64,000 bases of DNA, taken from Corynebacterium sp. HMSC074A01. GTDB taxonomy: Bacteria; Actinomycetota; Actinomycetes; Mycobacteriales; Mycobacteriaceae. A model generated the notes under the pieces. That model saw only the letters and a list, made by a program, of their open reading frames with translations. It made no database searches and was not told the origin of the DNA. A program made the translations under genes and the position numbers. Each line of letters begins with the position of its first letter. Within the stretch, counting starts at the first letter, position 1. Location: positions 141,014 to 205,013 of the forward strand of contig NZ_KV825615.1 in NCBI RefSeq assembly GCF_001831515.1. Reading direction: 5' to 3'. Of the stretch, positions 9,244 through 18,800 are shown one piece after another.

Positions 9244-10769
9244 CACCATTCCCCTGTCTTCTTCATGGCCCACGGCTCCGCAGAGTCCGCAGCTGCCGGT
9301 GTGTCGTTGTCAGTGTGTTCGGTCTGCTTGGCGTCTTCAGTTGCATCGGCCGGTGCCGGATCCGGCGGCACCTGGGCTACCTCGGTGGCTGGACTCTCGA
9401 TGTGTTCCAGCTTCTTCGGCGGCGGGGCCGGTTCCTCTACCTGTGAGAGCTCGGGCGGTGGAGGGATCACACCATCCTCGGGCACAGGCTCGGGCTCGGG
9501 TGCTGGCTCCGGCTCGGGCACAGGCTCCGGGCATTCGGGCTCAGGCTCCGGTTCCGGGTTTTCAGGCACATCGTGCGTGCAGCACTCGGCCCCTGGGCAT
9601 TCCGCGACCGCTTCCAGCGAGGCGGCGAAGCAGTCCAGCCCCTCGAGTACTGCCGCCGCACCGGCTTGCACCAGCGTGCCCACCCACGCGGCGGTCTCGG
9701 TCTGCGGTGCTGGAGGCTGGAACTGCTCTACTGTCTCGCAGTCCACGGTTTCAATACCTGCGTTGATTGCGCCATCGATGTCGAAGTTGAAGTTGAGCTC
9801 AACATTGACCGGTGCGGGCTGTCCGACCAACCCCGCAACGGCGGAAGCGGCCGCGGTGCCAACACTTGCGGTGTCGACGCAGCGCGTTTCCAGCCGTGGG
9901 CACTCCGTCACCCTCGGCTCCGGCGCTGGCTTCGGCTCCGGTGCCGGAGGCGGTGCAGGCGGATCAACAGGCGCAGCGGGCTTGGGCGGCGGCTCCGGCG
10001 CAGGCTCAGGCGCTGGTTTCGGTGCCGGTTTCGGTGCGGGCGTCTGCGCCGGCTCGGTCGCTGCTGTACCGCCACCCTCGCACTCGCAGCTGCCGTCGTA
10101 CTCCACCGGCGGCTCGGGCTGCTGCACGGCGACGTCTTCCACGCACTTCGCGATGGCCTCGAGGCAGTCCTCGATGACGCAGTTGCGGTCCTTCGCCGTC
10201 GCGCTCGCCTGGGTGAGTGCGCCGATTGCCACGTCGATGACCTGGTCGGTCAGCTGTGGGAACCCAAACTTCACAATCATTTCCAGCATCCGGCACGCCG
10301 GTGAGAGGATTTCCTGCATGGCGATGTCGCCGGTGGTGCAAACCTCCTCGATCGTCTTGCAGCACGCTTGGATCTGACAGCCGACCTCGTCGACGTGGTT
10401 GAAGTGCTCGGCCTCGCGGTTGGCGTCTTCGGCCTCTCGCTGTGTGATGCCCAGCTCTTCGAACCAGCGCTCCTCGGCCCCCGGATTGGCCCCGGGCTCG
10501 CCGAAAATGAAGTCCGCGATCGGACCGTCGGCCCTGGTTTTTGAGCGATCCAAGCCGGTATAGACCGAGCCACTCCCGCTGAGCTGGAAGCGGCCTTGCA
10601 GCTGCGCGCCCGTAGAGGCGAACCCACTCAAATTCTGGCCGCGCAGCCGGTCGATCTGTTGTAATAAATCGTCGGCTATCCCTTGCGCCACTGCTTGCTT
10701 CCCCGGCGAGGCGGGGGCAGCGCAGATCAGCGACATAACGCGCTGTACTTCTGCTTCAACGGCACTCAT
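9243..10769 (-). CDS. Pro/Glu- and Cys-rich protein of the ESX-4 side unit (Rv3439c-like position)
   Basis: The 508-aa protein has no signal peptide. Residues about 1-190 look helical and contain clustered cysteines (for example IQACCKTIEEVC and CVIEDCLEAIAKC). The rest alternates Pro/Glu/Ala low-complexity stretches (about 215-270 and 400-470) with short Cys-containing segments. About 20 Cys is unusual for an actinobacterial cytoplasmic protein. It overlaps the upstream 108-aa gene by 4 nt (ATGA) and the downstream gene by TGATG. In M. tuberculosis the corresponding place beside glmM and ESX-4 is held by the Ala/Pro-rich Rv3439c. Function is unknown. Confidence 0.82.
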   Translation of the reverse strand: MSAVEAEVQRVMSLICAAPASPGKQAVAQGIADDLLQQIDRLRGQNLSGFASTGAQLQGRFQLSGSGSVYTGLDRSKTRADGPIADFIFGEPGANPGAEERWFEELGITQREAEDANREAEHFNHVDEVGCQIQACCKTIEEVCTTGDIAMQEILSPACRMLEMIVKFGFPQLTDQVIDVAIGALTQASATAKDRNCVIEDCLEAIAKCVEDVAVQQPEPPVEYDGSCECEGGGTAATEPAQTPAPKPAPKPAPEPAPEPPPKPAAPVDPPAPPPAPEPKPAPEPRVTECPRLETRCVDTASVGTAAASAVAGLVGQPAPVNVELNFNFDIDGAINAGIETVDCETVEQFQPPAPQTETAAWVGTLVQAGAAAVLEGLDCFAASLEAVAECPGAECCTHDVPENPEPEPEPECPEPVPEPEPAPEPEPVPEDGVIPPPPELSQVEEPAPPPKKLEHIESPATEVAQVPPDPAPADATEDAKQTEHTDNDTPAAADSAEPWAMKKTGEW

Positions 10770-11092
10770 AGGTTGGCCTCCCCCGCGGCAAAGCCTGTGG
10801 CGTTGCCCGCATCGTGGTGCGCAACGTCACCGCTGAGCCGCACGATCTGTTCCCAGTTCCGCGCCCGCGTGGACAGGTATGCGGCCGTCGTTTCGTCCAT
10901 GCGCGACAGCGCCGCCGCGATCCGCGCGCCCTGGTGCGAAAAGCCCTGCCCGAAACTGTCTGGCGCGACCTGCGCCGGGTCCGCCGCAAGTGCTTCCCCA
11001 GCTGCGCGATAGGCACCGATAGCGCGTGTGTAGCGTGCACGTACGGCATCGACGTCGACATCAACGCCAACGCCGTGTTGCGATGCGCTCAT
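10766..11092 (-). CDS. EspC/WXG100-like small helical protein (Rv3440c-like position)
   Basis: The 108-aa, predicted all-helical protein begins with an alternating Val-Asp stretch (VGVDVDVDAVRARYTRAIG) like that opening EspC-type type VII targets. It then has two long helices and a central NWEQIV segment. There is no WXG motif and no clear YxxxD/E tail, so substrate status is inference. It is the first gene of a three-gene overlapping unit (ATGA overlap with the 508-aa gene) located between glmM and the hydrolase-like gene, close to the ESX-4 genes. Confidence 0.7.
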   Translation of the reverse strand: MSASQHGVGVDVDVDAVRARYTRAIGAYRAAGEALAADPAQVAPDSFGQGFSHQGARIAAALSRMDETTAAYLSTRARNWEQIVRLSGDVAHHDAGNATGFAAGEANL

Positions 11093-11187
11093 AGTTCCAC
11101 CCCCGAATATCCCCCCGGCCCACCGTTGTGGACCTTGTCAAAATTTTTCCTGGCCCCTATTAGACGCAGCCAGACCCCCTGCGGTTC

Positions 11188-11219
11188 CCTCGTCCCCGAA
11201 AGAATTTCCGGGGACGAGG
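11188..11219. terminator. stem-loop between glmM and the ESX-4 side unit
   Basis: A perfect 11-bp stem (188-198 and 209-219) with a 10-nt loop lies 17 nt beyond the glmM stop. There is no clear T-run, so it could terminate glmM weakly or sit in the leader of the 108-aa gene. Confidence 0.55.
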
Positions 11220-11235
11220 TCCTTATGCCCGCAGA

Positions 11236-12579
11236 CTACACCGCAGCGACGACTGCCGCGAGGCGACCGGCGACCTCGCGGGCGTGCTTCTCGTCGGAGG
11301 CCTCCACCATCACGCGGAACAGCTCCTCGGTGCCAGACGGGCGCAGAAGGACGCGGCCGGTATCCCCCAGCTCAGCCTCAGCGTCTTCCTTTGCCGCGAT
11401 GACCTCCGGGTCGCTCATGATCGCGGACTTGTCAGAGACCGGAACGTTGATCAGCTGCTGCGGCAGCACTTGCATGACAGCGGCGAGCTCAGCGATCGTC
11501 TTGCCGGTCTCCGCCATGCGGGCCATGAGAAGCAGGCCGGACAGCGTCCCGTCGCCAGTCGTGGCGTGCGAGGGTACGACGATGTGGCCGGACTGCTCGC
11601 CACCGAGCGAGAAGTCGCCGCGGTTGAGCGCCTCGAGCACGTAGCGGTCGCCCACCGCGGTCTCCTCAACGTGGATTCCCTCGCGCTCCATGGCGAGCTT
11701 CAGGCCCAGGTTGCTCATCACTGTGGCAACCAGCGTGTTGTCGGTCAAGGAGTTGCGCTCCTTCATACCGGTGGCGAGGATGGCCATGATCTGGTCGCCG
11801 TCGACAATGTTGCCCTCCGCGTCGACGGCGAGGCAGCGGTCCGCGTCGCCGTCATGGGCGAGCCCGATGTCGGCGCCGTGCTCGACGACGGCGGCCTGCA
11901 CCTGGTCCATGTGGGTGGAGCCCGAGCCGTCGTTGATGTTGAAGGCGTTCGGGGTGTTGTAGATGGCAACCACCTCTGCGCCGGCGGCGGCGTAGGCCTT
12001 CGGTGCGACCTCGGAAGCCGCGCCGTTAGCACAGTCGACGACGACCTTGATCCCGGTCAGATCCGTCGTCATCGCCTCAGCTAGGTGCGCCAGGTAGCGC
12101 TCCTGCGCATCGGGAGCCTCCTCGATCACGCGCCCGATGCCGGTGCCGGTCGGACCTGTCTCGTCAAGGGTGGCCATAGTCTGCTCAATCTCGTCCTCCA
12201 CGGCATCCGGCAGCTTCTTGCCGCCGGCGGAGAAGAACTTGATGCCGTTGTCCGGCATCGGGTTGTGCGAGGCGGAGATCATCACGCCGATGTCGGCACC
12301 GTAGTCGTCGGTAAGAAATGCCAGGCCCGGAGTGGGGATGACGCCGACGCGCAGCACGTCGACGCCCTTCGAGGCCATGCCCGCCGCCATGGCCGCGGCC
12401 AGCATCTCGCCGGAGACGCGCGGGTCGCGCCCGATCAGCGCGGTTGGGCGGCGCTTGGTGGAGCGTCGGTCGCGGGTGAGCACGGTCGCGGCTGCCGCGC
12501 CGAGCTTCATTGCCAAAGGCGCCGTGAGCTTCTCATTTGCCAGTCCGCGGACGCCGTCAGTTCCAAACATTCGAGTCAT
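11236..12579 (-). CDS. glmM: phosphoglucosamine mutase GlmM
   Basis: GlmM converts glucosamine-6-phosphate to glucosamine-1-phosphate on the path to UDP-GlcNAc. The 447-aa product starts [18 protein letters not shown]. The phosphoserine is S104 in [14 protein letters not shown]; the metal loop reads DGDADRCL and the sugar loop GGEQSGHIV; the phosphate-binding tail is [14 protein letters not shown]. The upstream open frame extends 65 codons, but ATG 12579 gives the family start. GlmM lies downstream of rplM-rpsI, separated from rpsI by a terminator. Confidence 0.97.
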   Translation of the reverse strand: MTRMFGTDGVRGLANEKLTAPLAMKLGAAAATVLTRDRRSTKRRPTALIGRDPRVSGEMLAAAMAAGMASKGVDVLRVGVIPTPGLAFLTDDYGADIGVMISASHNPMPDNGIKFFSAGGKKLPDAVEDEIEQTMATLDETGPTGTGIGRVIEEAPDAQERYLAHLAEAMTTDLTGIKVVVDCANGAASEVAPKAYAAAGAEVVAIYNTPNAFNINDGSGSTHMDQVQAAVVEHGADIGLAHDGDADRCLAVDAEGNIVDGDQIMAILATGMKERNSLTDNTLVATVMSNLGLKLAMEREGIHVEETAVGDRYVLEALNRGDFSLGGEQSGHIVVPSHATTGDGTLSGLLLMARMAETGKTIAELAAVMQVLPQQLINVPVSDKSAIMSDPEVIAAKEDAEAELGDTGRVLLRPSGTEELFRVMVEASDEKHAREVAGRLAAVVAAV

Positions 12580-12652
12580 AGGCACAATTATGCAGTACTG
12601 GCCGACACTGGTCAGGCACGGGGCCTGCCCAATCACCCCTATAGACGGCAAA

Positions 12653-12685
12653 ACGCCGCCACCCCAGCGAGAGGGGCGGCGGCGT
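12653..12685 (-). terminator. terminator downstream of rpsI
   Basis: A 13-bp GC-rich stem with one mismatch (653-665 and 673-685) and a 7-nt loop is followed on the minus strand by TTTTG. It separates rplM-rpsI from glmM. Confidence 0.8.
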
Positions 12686-12706
12686 AGCACCTGGCAGTGG
12701 AAGCGA

Positions 12707-13255
12707 TTAACGCTTGGAGTACTGCGGTGCGCGACGGGCCTTGTGCAGACCTGCCTTCTTGCGCTCGACGGCACGTGCGTCGCGGGTGAGCAGGCCAGCC
12801 TTCTTCAGGGTCGGGCGCTCAGCCGGGTTGTACACGTTGAGTGCGCGGGCGATAGCCAGACGCAGTGCACCAGCCTGGCCGGTCGGGCCGCCACCGTTGA
12901 GGGTGGCCTTGATGGTGAACTGGCCCTCGCGCTCGAGCAGCGTCAGCGGGGACAGGATGTCCTGCTGGTGCAGCTTGTTCGGGAAGTAGTCCTCGAACTC
13001 GCGGCCGTTGACGGTGATGGTGCCGTCGCCTTCGGTGACGGTCACACGCGCGATGGCGCGCTTACGGCGGCCCACGGTCTGGATCGGGCCCTCGTGCAGG
13101 TTCACCGGCTCGGCGACGGCCTCCTCGGACTCGTCAACCTCGGGTGCGACTGCATCGCCGATGGTGTAGTTGAACTCCTCGGTTGCGGCGGTGGCGGCGT
13201 CGATGTCGCCAGCGTCTGCAACGTTGTTCTCTGCGTTGGTGTTCGGCTCGGTCAT
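12707..13255 (-). CDS. rpsI: 30S ribosomal protein S9
   Basis: This 182-aa small-subunit protein has the S9 core beginning [13 protein letters not shown], containing the [19 protein letters not shown] loop and ending with the conserved basic QYSKR tail that reaches the P site. About 55 N-terminal residues are acidic and disordered (Asn/Asp/Ala/Glu-rich), longer than in E. coli (130 aa); such extensions are common in actinobacteria. The start overlaps the rplM stop (TAATG), so the two are translationally coupled. Confidence 0.97.
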   Translation of the reverse strand: MTEPNTNAENNVADAGDIDAATAATEEFNYTIGDAVAPEVDESEEAVAEPVNLHEGPIQTVGRRKRAIARVTVTEGDGTITVNGREFEDYFPNKLHQQDILSPLTLLEREGQFTIKATLNGGGPTGQAGALRLAIARALNVYNPAERPTLKKAGLLTRDARAVERKKAGLHKARRAPQYSKR

Positions 13256-13698
13256 TACTGTGCCACCTGCTTAAACTCGTAGGTTTCCGGCTTCTGAGCA
13301 GCGTACGGGTGCTCATCGCCGACGAAGACGTGCAGCTTCTTGATGGACTGACGGGAAAGCTTGTTGTGCGGCATCATGCCCTTCACAGCCTCCTCGATCA
13401 CGCGGTCCGGACGCTCGTCCAGCGCGCGGCCCAGGGTCATGGACTTCAGACCACCCGGGTAGCCGGAGTGGCGGTAACGCATCTCGCGATCGCGCTTGTT
13501 GGAGGAGATGTGGATCTTTTCGGCGTTGATCACGATGACGTGATCGCCGGTGTCGACGTTCGGTGCGAACTGCGGCTTGTGCTTGCCACGCAGGATGTCA
13601 GCTGCGGTGGAAGCGAGCTTGCCCAGCACCACGTCGGTTGCGTCGATGACGTACCACTTACGGGTAATGTCACCGCTCTTCGGGTGGTAAGTAGACAT
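13255..13698 (-). CDS. rplM: 50S ribosomal protein L13
   Basis: The 147-aa product is full family length, with the typical [20 protein letters not shown] start, [12 protein letters not shown], and the [28 protein letters not shown] region. It is the first gene of rplM-rpsI and is preceded by a long leader region containing a palindrome (13794-13809) and a strong stem-loop (13915-13951). Confidence 0.97.
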   Translation of the reverse strand: MSTYHPKSGDITRKWYVIDATDVVLGKLASTAADILRGKHKPQFAPNVDTGDHVIVINAEKIHISSNKRDREMRYRHSGYPGGLKSMTLGRALDERPDRVIEEAVKGMMPHNKLSRQSIKKLHVFVGDEHPYAAQKPETYEFKQVAQ

Positions 13699-14074
13699 GC
13701 ATGACTCCTTAAAGTCTGTCTAGATGGCTGCCGGCCATATCTTTTGTGCCCACACCCCCAACGGCGGCCGGTGGAGACCCGATGGGCGTGGTACCAACTT
13801 CGAAGTTGGCAGGACACACAGGGGCATAAGCTTACGCGAAGTCCGGCCCAGCTCCAAAAAGAGCTTTCGCTTGCCGACGCCGCGTCGTCCCCTCCCCTGC
13901 CGAAGACAGCCCAACGCCGCCGCGGGATCCCCCCCAATCCCGACGGCGGCGCCGAAGCTATGTTTACTAACGAACAATCGCAGGTGTGTGTACCCGCGCC
14001 ACTTCCCCCGCAGCAGCGCAGGTAGTTGGCCTCACCTCCTTCCTAAATACCCAGCCCGGCGAGCAGTTAAGGCG
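13699..14074. other. 376-nt gap: rplM leader and promoter region
   Basis: No gene was found here. It holds a perfect 16-bp palindrome (13794-13809; half-site CCAACTTC) and a 14-bp stem with one bulge and an 8-nt loop (13915-13928 with 13937-13951). The stem-loop could end the esxBA transcript or belong to the rplM leader. A Pro/Ala/Arg-coding frame across it on the plus strand has no start context and is treated as noise. Confidence 0.6.
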
Positions 14075-14359
14075 CTAGCCCCAGCTGTTCGCCGCGGCGT
14101 TGTTGACTGCGTGCATGGTGTTGTTGCCGTCCTCAACGGTGTTGGCGATCTGGTTGAGGATCTCGTTGAGGTCAGCCGCGGCCTGGTCCCACTTGGCCTG
14201 GTGCGCCATGTAGCTGGTGGCCGCCTCGCCTTCCCAGGTCTGGGTCATCGGGCGGATGACCTCCTTGAGCTCGTTCAGCTGGCCGTTGATGTTGGCCGCG
14301 GAGCTGCGGATATCCTGCGCGGTGTTGCCGATCTGGCCGAAGTCGTACTTAATGTGCAT
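14075..14359 (-). CDS. esxA: WXG100 protein EsxA-like (ESX-4)
   Basis: This 94-aa, two-helix WXG100 protein is a type VII secretion substrate. The central turn reads TQTWEGEAATSY, with W-E-G in the family position near residue 42. It ends NAAANSWG without a YxxxD/E signal, as expected for the ESAT-6-like partner of a heterodimer. It lies 37 nt downstream of esxB on the minus strand. Corresponds in position to M. tuberculosis esxT. Confidence 0.92.
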   Translation of the reverse strand: MHIKYDFGQIGNTAQDIRSSAANINGQLNELKEVIRPMTQTWEGEAATSYMAHQAKWDQAAADLNEILNQIANTVEDGNNTMHAVNNAAANSWG

Positions 14360-14396
14360 GTCAGCAGTGTCCTTTCGGTGCGTGTGTGTTCTTGAA

Positions 14397-14714
14397 TTAC
14401 AGGGCCAGGCCAGCGGAGCCTGAGAGGCTGTCCAGGCTCTCGGTCGTAGAGACGTCGGCGTGCTCGTAGTGCTTGGCGTTGTCGCGGATGTTGTGCGAGA
14501 TGTCAGTCAGCGCCTCAGTCAGTCGACGCTGCGCATCGTCGTACCTTGCCATCAGTCCATCGAAGCTGCGCTGAGCGCTGCCCTGCCAGAAGGTACGGAC
14601 AGACTCGGCGACCCCCTGGATGCGATCGATCTCACGGTTGACGTCGGCGTTCACGTTGTCGGCGTGGTCGGCCGTGGAGCGCATCACATCGGCTTCGGTC
14701 TGAAAATTGCTCAT
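14397..14714 (-). CDS. esxB: WXG100 protein EsxB-like (ESX-4), carries secretion motif
   Basis: The 105-aa WXG100 protein has W-Q-G in VRTFWQGSAQRSFDG near residue 43. Its second helix is followed by HYEHADVSTTES, which fits the general type VII secretion signal YxxxD/E. That marks it as the CFP-10-like partner recognised by EccC. First gene of esxB-esxA; 124 nt separate it from the Rv3446c-like gene upstream, leaving room for a promoter. Corresponds in position to M. tuberculosis esxU. Confidence 0.92.
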   Translation of the reverse strand: MSNFQTEADVMRSTADHADNVNADVNREIDRIQGVAESVRTFWQGSAQRSFDGLMARYDDAQRRLTEALTDISHNIRDNAKHYEHADVSTTESLDSLSGSAGLAL

Positions 14715-14838
14715 GGTTCCCCCTCATAGAAAGCGTGGAATGTGTGTGGTTGTAAACAGTGGCCGCCGGCGGCGGTTTCCCGTTCATATATTGGACGTTG
14801 AAACACGCCCTGCGGTTCCCTTCAAAGGCGAAAAATTT

Positions 14839-15804
14839 TTAACCTTCCAAGGCAACCACCCCCTCATGGTCTTGTGAGCTGCGGCTTTCCGGGGTATAGC
14901 GGGCGGAATTCATCGCCATCGTGCACGTCGCCTGCTGCACTTTGGTGGGCTCGTAGCGTGTGTGGCACCCCACCGAGAGCTGTACGGCACCGTCAGGCCA
15001 CGTCTTCCATAGCGCCTGCGAGCCGTCCGCCGCGCGCTCTAGATACGTCACTGCGTGCCCGTCGGTGCCCACCAGTTCCACCTCGGGGTCGCGCTCGATG
15101 TCTTCGCGCAGCTGCTCCGCGAGCGCTTGGGCGGGCACGTTGTAGCGCTCGTCCACACTCAGCTGCAGGCGGAAGTTGGGGTCCGGTCCTACCGCCCGCC
15201 ACATGTCCCCGTCCTCTTCGATACTGAACCCGGCGGGTAGCTGCACGCTCAGCCCGTCCTGTTCGAGCACTTCCGGTTCGGGCTCCGGCGGGGCCGTGCT
15301 CGGCGCGGCTGAGCTCGACGGGGCGGGAGCTGGTTCTGGGGCGGTCTCGTGGGCGTCGTCAAGCGAAGGCCCGAACGTCCACCACAACACGAGCCCGCAG
15401 GCGGCCGCCACCACGACGACCAGGCCGACGATGAGCCACATGGCGCGCCGTGATTCGTGGTCTTCGCTGGTATCGCGCGGGCGCGCAACCGGCAGCGGCT
15501 CGGGCGTGTGCACGGCGGGCAGCGTGGTGGTGGGTGCCTCATCAGCGGGCAGCTCGGCGGTGAGGTGGATGCCGTAGTCCGCGAGCGCCTGGTCGATGAG
15601 GTGGATCATCTGCTCTTGGGCGATGAGGTGCACGTGCGCGCCGTGAGGCTCGTCCCCGAAGACGCTGCGAATATAGGTGGCGATTTCCAAGGCAGTGGGC
15701 GCGTCACAGCGGCGCAGGTTCGCGGCGCCGCTAAAGACAGTCGCGTCCTCGGTGACGCGCACTTGCAGGGTATCTGTGTCGTGTGAGGTCTCGGCGCGAG
15801 TCAT
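14839..15804 (-). CDS. type VII secretion-associated membrane protein (Rv3446c-like)
   Basis: The 321-aa protein has a cytoplasmic N-terminal domain (about 1-120), one membrane span (about 128-153: AMWLIVGLVVVVAAACGLVLWW), a Pro/Ala/Ser/Glu-rich linker and an extracytoplasmic C-terminal domain with two Cys (in VGCHTRY and ATCTMAM). This matches the type VII secretion-associated family represented by Rv3446c in ESX-4. The ATG at 15804 overlaps the eccC stop (ATGA), so they are coupled; the frame extends ten codons further upstream but lacks support. Its exact role is not established. Confidence 0.85.
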   Translation of the reverse strand: MTRAETSHDTDTLQVRVTEDATVFSGAANLRRCDAPTALEIATYIRSVFGDEPHGAHVHLIAQEQMIHLIDQALADYGIHLTAELPADEAPTTTLPAVHTPEPLPVARPRDTSEDHESRRAMWLIVGLVVVVAAACGLVLWWTFGPSLDDAHETAPEPAPAPSSSAAPSTAPPEPEPEVLEQDGLSVQLPAGFSIEEDGDMWRAVGPDPNFRLQLSVDERYNVPAQALAEQLREDIERDPEVELVGTDGHAVTYLERAADGSQALWKTWPDGAVQLSVGCHTRYEPTKVQQATCTMAMNSARYTPESRSSQDHEGVVALEG

Positions 15805-18800
15805 AGGGTTGCTCCTTCCTCGTAGGGCGCGCACAGCTGGACGGTGCCTTGCGTGGACCCGGCTTGTACCAGGGTGGCGCGGCCGGGAGCTTGCGGCTTT
15901 GGTTTCACTCCGAAGAGCGCGCCCTCCTCACGGGTGCCGTCCATGATGAGCACGTCCGGGTGGGTGTCTTTGAGCGCGCCGAGGAAGCCGCCGAACATCG
16001 CGCGCGCCACCCCGCCGAACTTGCGGGCGGCAACCACGTGCAGGCCGATGTCGCGCGCGTGTGGCAAAAGCGCGACCACCTCGCGTAAGTGCTCCTCGCC
16101 GACGAGCTCAAGATCGTCGATGACCAGGTAAATATCAGGCCCGGTCCACCAGGAACGATCAGCGAGCTGAGCGGGCGTGACGTCTGAGCCGGGCAGCCGA
16201 TCGCGCATCGTGGTCACCAGCGCGCGGATCGCCTCGGCAATGGCGGTGGACGAGGCGGCGTAGGCGGCCGTCATGTCGTCTGCGGCGCGCCCGAGGTGGG
16301 CCCGGCGCGGGTCGCAGATCACCATGCGGGCATCTTCGCGATCCATCGCTTGAATCGCGGTAATAGCGCTGGCGATCACGGTGGATTTGCCGGCGCCGCC
16401 GGCCCCGATAGCCAGGAGGTGCCCGGATTGGCTGTGCAGCGGCGCAAGGCGCGGCCCGCCAACCCCGATCGGTAGAGCGTGCGGTTGCTCCTGGACCAGC
16501 TCCGCGGTGCGCACGTGTGTGGGCAGCACCTTGAGTTTCGGCACCGGCTCCTGACCGGCGGCGGTCGCGGCGATGTGCGCGAGATCCTGCGCATTCGCGT
16601 GAGCGAACAGCATGTGCGTGCCGTCGGGGGTCAGCCCGTGACCTGGCTTCGCGGGCAGCTTTTGTTGCAGCTTGCGGTCGATCAGCGAGTCCATGGGCTC
16701 GGTCAGGTGCAGCTCGTAGCGGGTGCCAATCAGGTCGCGCACGTTCGGCCGAATCGCGTTCCAGCGCTGCGTGGTCACCGCCAGGTGCACCCCCGCGGCA
16801 GGGCCTTCGGAGGCGATGCGCGCCAGCGGCTCCTTCAAGTCTTCGAATTTGGAGTCGGGTGCGCACAGGGTGTGCCAGCCGTCGAGAAGCAGCAGGGTGT
16901 GCTTCTCGACGCCACCGCGGCCCTCCCCCGCGTCCAACAGCTCCACCACCTCATCGACGACGCGGCGCACGCGCTCCTCGTCCGTGCGCAGCGCGACACC
17001 CGCGACGTGCGGGAGGCGCTCCAGGTCGTCGAGGCCGCCCGAGCCGGCGTCGATGCCGTAGATGGCCAGCTGGTCGGTCGTGTGCGCCAGTGCGAGTGCT
17101 GCCGCGATCGTGCGCAGCGCGGCAGACTTGCCGGTCTGCGGCCCGCCCGCAATCGCGATGTGTCCGCCAGACGCGCCCAAGTCGATGACCAGCGGATCCT
17201 GGCGCTGGCGGTAGGGCAGGTCGATGAGCCCGACGGGCGCGGTGAGCGCCGCGCCTGTCTGCGCGACAGGGCTGCCGGGGCTTACCGCGTGCAGCGCGAG
17301 CGTATCCGGCAGCGGCGGCAGCCACACCTGGTGTGCACGCATCCCGTCCGCTGCGGCAAGCTCGCCCGCCTTGCTCACGATCGCCTCAAAGGTCGTACTC
17401 GTCTCCACGGTTTCAACGGTGTCCACTGTGTCTACTGTGTCCACTGCCGCCGCTTCGGCGGCTGCCGTCTCCCAGCCATCAAAGAGACGAACTGTCGGAA
17501 CCTCCGAGCTACCGCGCACCGCGACGCGCCGGGTCAGCGCGCCGGAGACGTAGGAGGCGCGGAAGCGCACCAGGTCCGGCGAGCCCGCCTTGAGAAAGCC
17601 CGAGCCGGGCTCGCCCGGTAGCTCGTAGGCGTCCGGCACGCCGAGGACCTGGCGCGACTCGCCGGCAGAGAAGGTCTTCAGGCCAATGCGATACGACAGG
17701 TGCGAATCCAGCCCGCGCAGCTTGCCCTCTTCCAAACGCTGCGAGGCCAGAAGCAAATGCACCCCGAGCGACCGGCCGAGCCTGCCCACAGCCACGAAGA
17801 GCTCCGCGAAGTGCGGGTGCTGGGTGAGCAGCTCGGAGAACTCGTCCACGATGATCACCAGCGCGGGCAGCGGGGCGAGCTCCTCCCCACGCAGGCGGGC
17901 GGCGGTGTAATAGGTGATGTTGGCGTAGTTGCCCGCGGTGCGCAGGAGCTCTTGGCGACGGTGCATCTCCCCCGAGATCGCGTCATACATGCGCTCGACC
18001 AGCACGGCCTCGTCCTCTAAGTTGGTAATCACCGCCGAGGTGTGCGGCAGGCCCTCGCAGCCTAGGAAGGTCGCCCCGCCCTTAAAGTCGACGAGCACCA
18101 GGTTGATCTCCTCTGGCGAATGCGTGGCCACGAGCGCTGCGACCAGGCTTTTCAGCAATTCCGACTTTCCGGATCCCGTTGCCCCGATGCACAGCCCGTG
18201 CGGCCCCATACCTCCGTGGGCCGCCTCCTTCAGATCCAGGTAGACGGGCTCGCCCTCGGGCGTGGCCCCGATGGGGACGGTGAGCCGTTGACGGGTGCCC
18301 TCCCTGCCCGGCCACATCGTAGCTGCATCGAGCACGTCGATGTCGTCGATGCCCAGCATGGCGAGCAGGTCGCCCCCGGTTTTTCGCACATTGCTGGTAC
18401 CGGTGGGGCGTCGATAAAAGGCCAAGTGGCGCGCGATCAGTGCCGCCTCCTCAGCACTAAAAGGATCGGGCACGCCGAGATACTCGCGGCCCGACTCGGT
18501 GACCGCGGCCAGCTCGTCTGTGCACACGACGTGGAAGGCGTGCTCGCTGACGAAGGCCTCCGGGTCCTCGTCCACCGTGATCACGCACTCGGCGCTGGCG
18601 TGCGCGGGCGCGAACGCCGCATCGTCGGCACCCCGGCGCGCTTGCGCCACCACCACGCGGAACTGGGCGCGCTCCGGCTCGCGCGCGTGCGGCAGCCACT
18701 TCGCCCACGGCATTGCCGCATGCTCCAGCTCAAGGCCAATTGTCTCCGGGCCGTGGAAGAAGGCCAGCTGCGACACCACCGCACTGGCCACGTCGTGGGC

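Noticed and set aside
9470..10080. Short repeated units resembling a CRISPR or tandem repeat array
   Set aside because: They encode the Pro-Glu-Pro-Ala stretches of the 508-aa protein; spacing is irregular and there are no unique spacers.
12580..12774. N-terminal extension of glmM
   Set aside because: It runs through the rpsI terminator and is not conserved in the family; ATG 12579 gives the standard start.
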